Shown here: positions 60,026 through 64,000 of the stretch, in pieces | Position numbering within the stretch: the stretch's first letter is position 1 | How the letters are laid out: each line of letters starts with the position of its first letter | Assembly (NCBI GenBank): GCA_947496175.1 | Contig: CANMBU010000001.1 | Location: 1,178,001-1,242,000, forward strand | Length of the DNA stretch: 64,000 bases | Reading direction: 5' to 3' | Source of the DNA: an uncultured Roseovarius sp. | Lineage (GTDB): Bacteria; Pseudomonadota; Alphaproteobacteria; Rhodobacterales; Rhodobacteraceae | Position numbers and translations under genes: made by a program | The notes under the pieces: model-generated | What the model was told of the DNA's origin: nothing | What the model saw: the letters and a program-made list of their open reading frames with translations, nothing else | Database searches by the model: none

Positions 60026-60889
60026 TTACTCCGCGGCCATCTCGGCAATTGCTTCCGATTTGGCCAGAATGCGCTGGGCCGCAACCACGTGTAGGTTTTC
60101 TACGATCTGACCGTCAACAACGGCCACGCCCTGTCCCTGCCGCTGACTTTCCTCGAAGGCTTCGATCTGGCGCTTGGCAAGATCAATCTCCGACTGCGTT
60201 GGCGCAAAGGCGGTGTTGGTTACTTCTATCTGCGCTGGGTGAATAAGCGTCTTGCCATCAAAGCCCAGATCTCGGCCATGCTCGCATTCCGCTTTCAATC
60301 CATCGCCATCCCGAAATCGGTTGTAGACACCATCAATCGCTACAACACCGCGCGCCGCACGTGCGGCCATCACGATCATTTGCAAGGATGACAAGAGAGG
60401 CATGCGGTCCGGGCGGTAACGGCACCCCAATTCTTTGGTCAGGTCGTTGGTCCCGGTAATCAGGCCCGTTACTTGGCGATGCGCGGCAATCTCACGTGCG
60501 TTAAACACGCTCGCAGGCGTCTCCATCATCGTCCAGATCGGCATATCTGGTCCAACCATATCGGCGAGGCTATCAACATCGGAGTAGTTGTTCACCTTAG
60601 GCAGTAGAATGATGTCCGCTCCGGCATTGCCCAGAACACGCACATCTTCAAAGCCCCACTCGGTGGTCAGGGCGTTGATCCGCACGACCTTGACCCGATT
60701 GCCGTAGCCGCCATCGCCGAGAGCCTGCGCCAGTGTCTGTCGGGCCTCGGCCTTGGCGTCGGGGGCCACGGCGTCTTCCAGATCGAAAATTATCGCATCC
60801 GTCGGCAGGTTGCGCGCCTTTTCAAGAGCGCGCTCCTTGGAGCCTGGGATGTAGAGGACGGAACGATAGGGATGCGTCTGAAGGTCCAT
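60026..60889 (-). CDS. mcl2: (3S)-malyl-CoA thioesterase (CitE-like)
   Basis: A 287-residue CitE-fold enzyme. Features: RSVLYIPGSKERALEKARNLPT, FDLEDAVAPDAKAEAR, METPASVFNAREIAAH, GTNDLTKELGCRYRPDRM and FDGKTLIHPAQIEVTN. The C-terminal GQGVAVVDGQIVENLHVVAA matches Mcl2 of Rhodobacter, the thioesterase that splits (3S)-malyl-CoA into malate and CoA, rather than the longer lyase Mcl1. It leads the run mcl2-nnrU-DUF1737-mch. Malate formed here can enter mdh, which lies under 1 kb away on the plus strand. Confidence 0.93.
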   Translation of the reverse strand: MDLQTHPYRSVLYIPGSKERALEKARNLPTDAIIFDLEDAVAPDAKAEARQTLAQALGDGGYGNRVKVVRINALTTEWGFEDVRVLGNAGADIILLPKVNNYSDVDSLADMVGPDMPIWTMMETPASVFNAREIAAHRQVTGLITGTNDLTKELGCRYRPDRMPLLSSLQMIVMAARAARGVVAIDGVYNRFRDGDGLKAECEHGRDLGFDGKTLIHPAQIEVTNTAFAPTQSEIDLAKRQIEAFEESQRQGQGVAVVDGQIVENLHVVAAQRILAKSEAIAEMAAE

Positions 60890-61097
60890 TCAAACGGCTC
60901 CTTTCCAAAGTCGATAGAAATTTTCTTGCGCAGCATTGCCACTTTTTGCCTGAAAAGTTCAAGGATTTTCCCGCCGCAGTGCAGAAAGGAAAGGAAGATA
61001 AGCAAGGAGAACGTGGCGTTAACCTAGTTTTGGTAGCCATGAGGTCACGCTTTCAAACAATCAAAAGGCAGGGACCAAGCTTAGAAAGGCGAGAAAG

Positions 61098-61400
61098 ATG
61101 AAGCTTAATGCAAAGATAATGACGGCCGCGATTGCGGTCTGCCTGGCTGGCCCGTCCGCTGCCTCAAACTGTGCCCCACGTGAGATGGTGGTTGAAAATC
61201 TGGCCAAGAAATACGGCGAATCGCGGCAATCTATGGGTCTTGGGGCCAACAATGCCGTCGTTGAGGTGTTCGCCTCGGAAGAAACCGGAACATGGACGAT
61301 CACAGTGACCTCAGTTCACGGAGTGACCTGCATGGTGGCCAGCGGTCAGGCGTTTGAAGAACTGGCCGAGGTGCTTCCGGTTGATGACAATGATGTGTAG
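61098..61400 (+). CDS. Exported 100-residue protein of unknown function
   Basis: A signal peptide (MKLNAKIMTAAIAVCLAGPS) ends near AASNCAPREM, followed by a small domain with REMVVENLAKKYGESRQSMGL, GTWTITVTSVHGVTCMVASG and an acidic end. Two cysteines in the mature part could pair. AAAGGCGAGAAAG just upstream supports the start. Single-gene unit between mcl2 and mdh; no family recognised. Confidence 0.8.
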   Translation: MKLNAKIMTAAIAVCLAGPSAASNCAPREMVVENLAKKYGESRQSMGLGANNAVVEVFASEETGTWTITVTSVHGVTCMVASGQAFEELAEVLPVDDNDV

Positions 61401-62652
<1,252 letters not shown>

Positions 62653-62680
62653 TCCCTGTCGTCACACAAGTTTAAGCTGG

Positions 62681-62711
62681 AACGCGCGGGCCTCAGACCC
62701 GCGCGTTTTTC
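62681..62711 (+). terminator. Rho-independent terminator after mdh
   Basis: AACGCGCGGG (62681-62690) and CCCGCGCGTT (62698-62707) form a perfect 10-bp GC-rich stem with a 7-base loop, ending in a T-run (62706-62710). It lies 28 bp after the mdh stop and directly upstream of the next gene. Confidence 0.93.
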
Positions 62712-62729
62712 ATTTCAGGAGTTGATTTT

Positions 62730-64000
62730 TTGAAACGATTTTTCCTTCTCGCTGCGGCAGCGTTTTCGCTGATGAGTGCCACCGCACTTCCCCTACAGGC
62801 GCAGTCATTGGCCGAAGACGGGCTGGCCCCAACGATTGAACGGTTGTCCGCAGACCCCAAAGTGAACACCTTTGAATTGGGGATGTTACAGACGCTCCGC
62901 GCGGTCGAAAAGACCCTGCAAACACGATACGAATACGGGATCGGACAGCGCGTGCCGATGCTTCCGGTTCTGCGCATTCAGGGCGCGCTGACACCCAATC
63001 CGAACCCCAAGCCGTCTGACACTGGCACGCTCTCGGACATCATGCGTCAGTTTGTCGAAGATATGGAGGTGGCGCGCACAACACTGACTTCAAGCGACGA
63101 TGTGCCCGCCTTTGATCTGACACTGCAAGATCTGTGGTTTGATGTGGATGGAAACGGACAGCGCGCACGGTCTGAAGACGTCACCGAGCTTCTGGGCGCA
63201 TTGGTGATTGGCGGGCGGGCCTATCGTGAATTCTCTCAGTCAGAGGCGAAAGGCACGCCCATCAGCGTTCGTTTTGATGCCGCAGATCATGCCTGGCTGG
63301 CGGCCTACACTCATATGCTTTCGGGCTTTGGGCACCTCTATCTGGCCTTTGATCCCGAACCGGTTTTCCAAAAACTGGAAGCCGAACGCACGGCGCTGGG
63401 CAACGCACCAGAGATTCCGAACATCTACGATCAGGCGCAACTGGAACAAGAACTCGCGGCGCTCGAGGCAGAAGAGGCAGAGATAAAGGCTGAAACGGAG
63501 GCGCTGCAGGAAAGTTTCAACGCCAAGAACGACGCGTACCGCACGCTTTACAATGTCATAAGAGAAATGCCTGACGGTGCAGAAAAAGACGCGCTTCAGG
63601 AAACCGCCGATGCAATGCAGACTGAAAATAGAGCATTGGGCAGAGACCTCAGCGATCTGCGTCGCAGTCTTCAATTCATCCGCAACGAAAAGCGCGCCAT
63701 CGAGGCAAAACAGCCCGAAGCGGTTGGCGACATGCAAAGGATGGCGGCACAACAGGCCGGGTCGATCGATTTCATCTACGTTCTGATCCGATCCCTGGAT
63801 CAGCAACCCGATGCCGATCACATCCGGGCTGTGCGCGACAACTGGATGGGCATGATTGCGCAAAATCGGGTGTTTTGGACGCGGCTGGCCGAAGAGACTG
63901 ACAATGAGCGCGAATGGATTCCCAACGCGACCCAGACTTCGGCCTTGCCGGTTGAAATCCCTGATGGTGCGCCCGAGGCCTGGCAAGCGATCCTGACGGA
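62730..64000 (+). CDS. Exported protein with EF-hand-like loop and coiled coil (cut by window edge)
   Basis: Read from TTG 62730, with AGGAG 10 bp upstream, giving about 423 residues before the window ends. A signal peptide (KRFFLLAAAAFSLMSATAL) with a probable site after LQA leads the mature part. Near residue 135 it has DVDGNGQRARSE, which fits the 12-residue EF-hand pattern (Asp1, Asp3, Asn5, Gly6, Glu12), so calcium binding is possible. A coiled-coil segment of about 120 residues, rich in Glu, Lys, Gln and Ala, follows at about 215-335 (LEQELAALEAEEAEIKAETE onward). No family recognised. Confidence 0.82.
   Translation, partial: MKRFFLLAAAAFSLMSATALPLQAQSLAEDGLAPTIERLSADPKVNTFELGMLQTLRAVEKTLQTRYEYGIGQRVPMLPVLRIQGALTPNPNPKPSDTGTLSDIMRQFVEDMEVARTTLTSSDDVPAFDLTLQDLWFDVDGNGQRARSEDVTELLGALVIGGRAYREFSQSEAKGTPISVRFDAADHAWLAAYTHMLSGFGHLYLAFDPEPVFQKLEAERTALGNAPEIPNIYDQAQLEQELAALEAEEAEIKAETEALQESFNAKNDAYRTLYNVIREMPDGAEKDALQETADAMQTENRALGRDLSDLRRSLQFIRNEKRAIEAKQPEAVGDMQRMAAQQAGSIDFIYVLIRSLDQQPDADHIRAVRDNWMGMIAQNRVFWTRLAEETDNEREWIPNATQTSALPVEIPDGAPEAWQAILT

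Overview
The window reads as a chromosomal segment of a marine Roseobacter-group alphaproteobacterium (Rhodobacterales). Supporting signs are a heterotetrameric sarcosine oxidase cluster, the ethylmalonyl-CoA pathway genes mch and mcl2, a membrane ferritin mbfA behind an ICE-type palindrome (an Irr target in alphaproteobacteria), an sdhCDAB operon of the alphaproteobacterial kind, and moderately GC-rich, tightly packed genes with many ATGA overlaps. I see no phage, insertion sequence, CRISPR array, rRNA or tRNA. This is core and metabolic chromosome rather than an island. Both ends cut genes: gor on the left and an EF-hand/coiled-coil exported protein on the right.

Layout. 1-7.5 kb: gor-rpiA, a 38-residue membrane peptide, sdaA, thiamine pyrophosphokinase, an 850-residue acidic protein and an AraC-type regulator. 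7.6-16.2 kb: soxBDAG sarcosine oxidase, flanked by two GlxA-type regulators, then a glutamine amidotransferase and a choline-dehydrogenase-like GMC flavoprotein coupled to zapE. 17.3-25.8 kb: an MFS carrier faces a long minus-strand run (AEC transporter, iodotyrosine-deiodinase-like nitroreductase, fghA, sthA, YaiI, DMT, ornithine-cyclodeaminase-like, alpha/beta hydrolase). 25.9-28 kb: mbfA with its ICE palindrome, then an exported 52-residue peptide with two palindromic sites and a TetR regulator. 28-31.2 kb: a coupled sseA/aminotransferase pair and smpB. 31.2-34.6 kb: a compact, undescribed-looking operon (two NIF3/CutA-like paralogues, a PEP-mutase-superfamily enzyme, a 60-residue protein, a LysE exporter) divergent from a WYL regulator.

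34.6-46.8 kb: an alpha-methylacyl-CoA racemase-like enzyme with a DMT carrier, CoxG-like protein, SGNH lipoprotein, ABC exporter, S49 protease, small zinc-ribbon membrane protein, Na+/Ca2+ exchanger, short-chain reductase, and the uvrC, pgsA, moaD, moaE run. 46.8-52.7 kb: a minus-strand run with a D-cysteine desulfhydrase/cysteate sulfo-lyase-like enzyme, a DUF1989 protein, a methyltransferase and a flavin dehydrogenase, plus creD. 52.8-62.7 kb: a carbon-metabolism block with sdhCDAB (carrying two small exported-protein genes between sdhA and sdhB), mch, mcl2 and mdh. Together they link the ethylmalonyl-CoA pathway and the TCA cycle from succinate to oxaloacetate.

Most interesting candidates: the NIF3/PEP-mutase operon at 31.2-34.6 kb, the exact match of the iodotyrosine deiodinase lid triad at 24.2-24.9 kb, the exported micropeptide with its palindromic sites at 27 kb, and an 11-bp tandem repeat upstream of smpB. 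Functions given here come from motif recognition and gene order; no searches were run.
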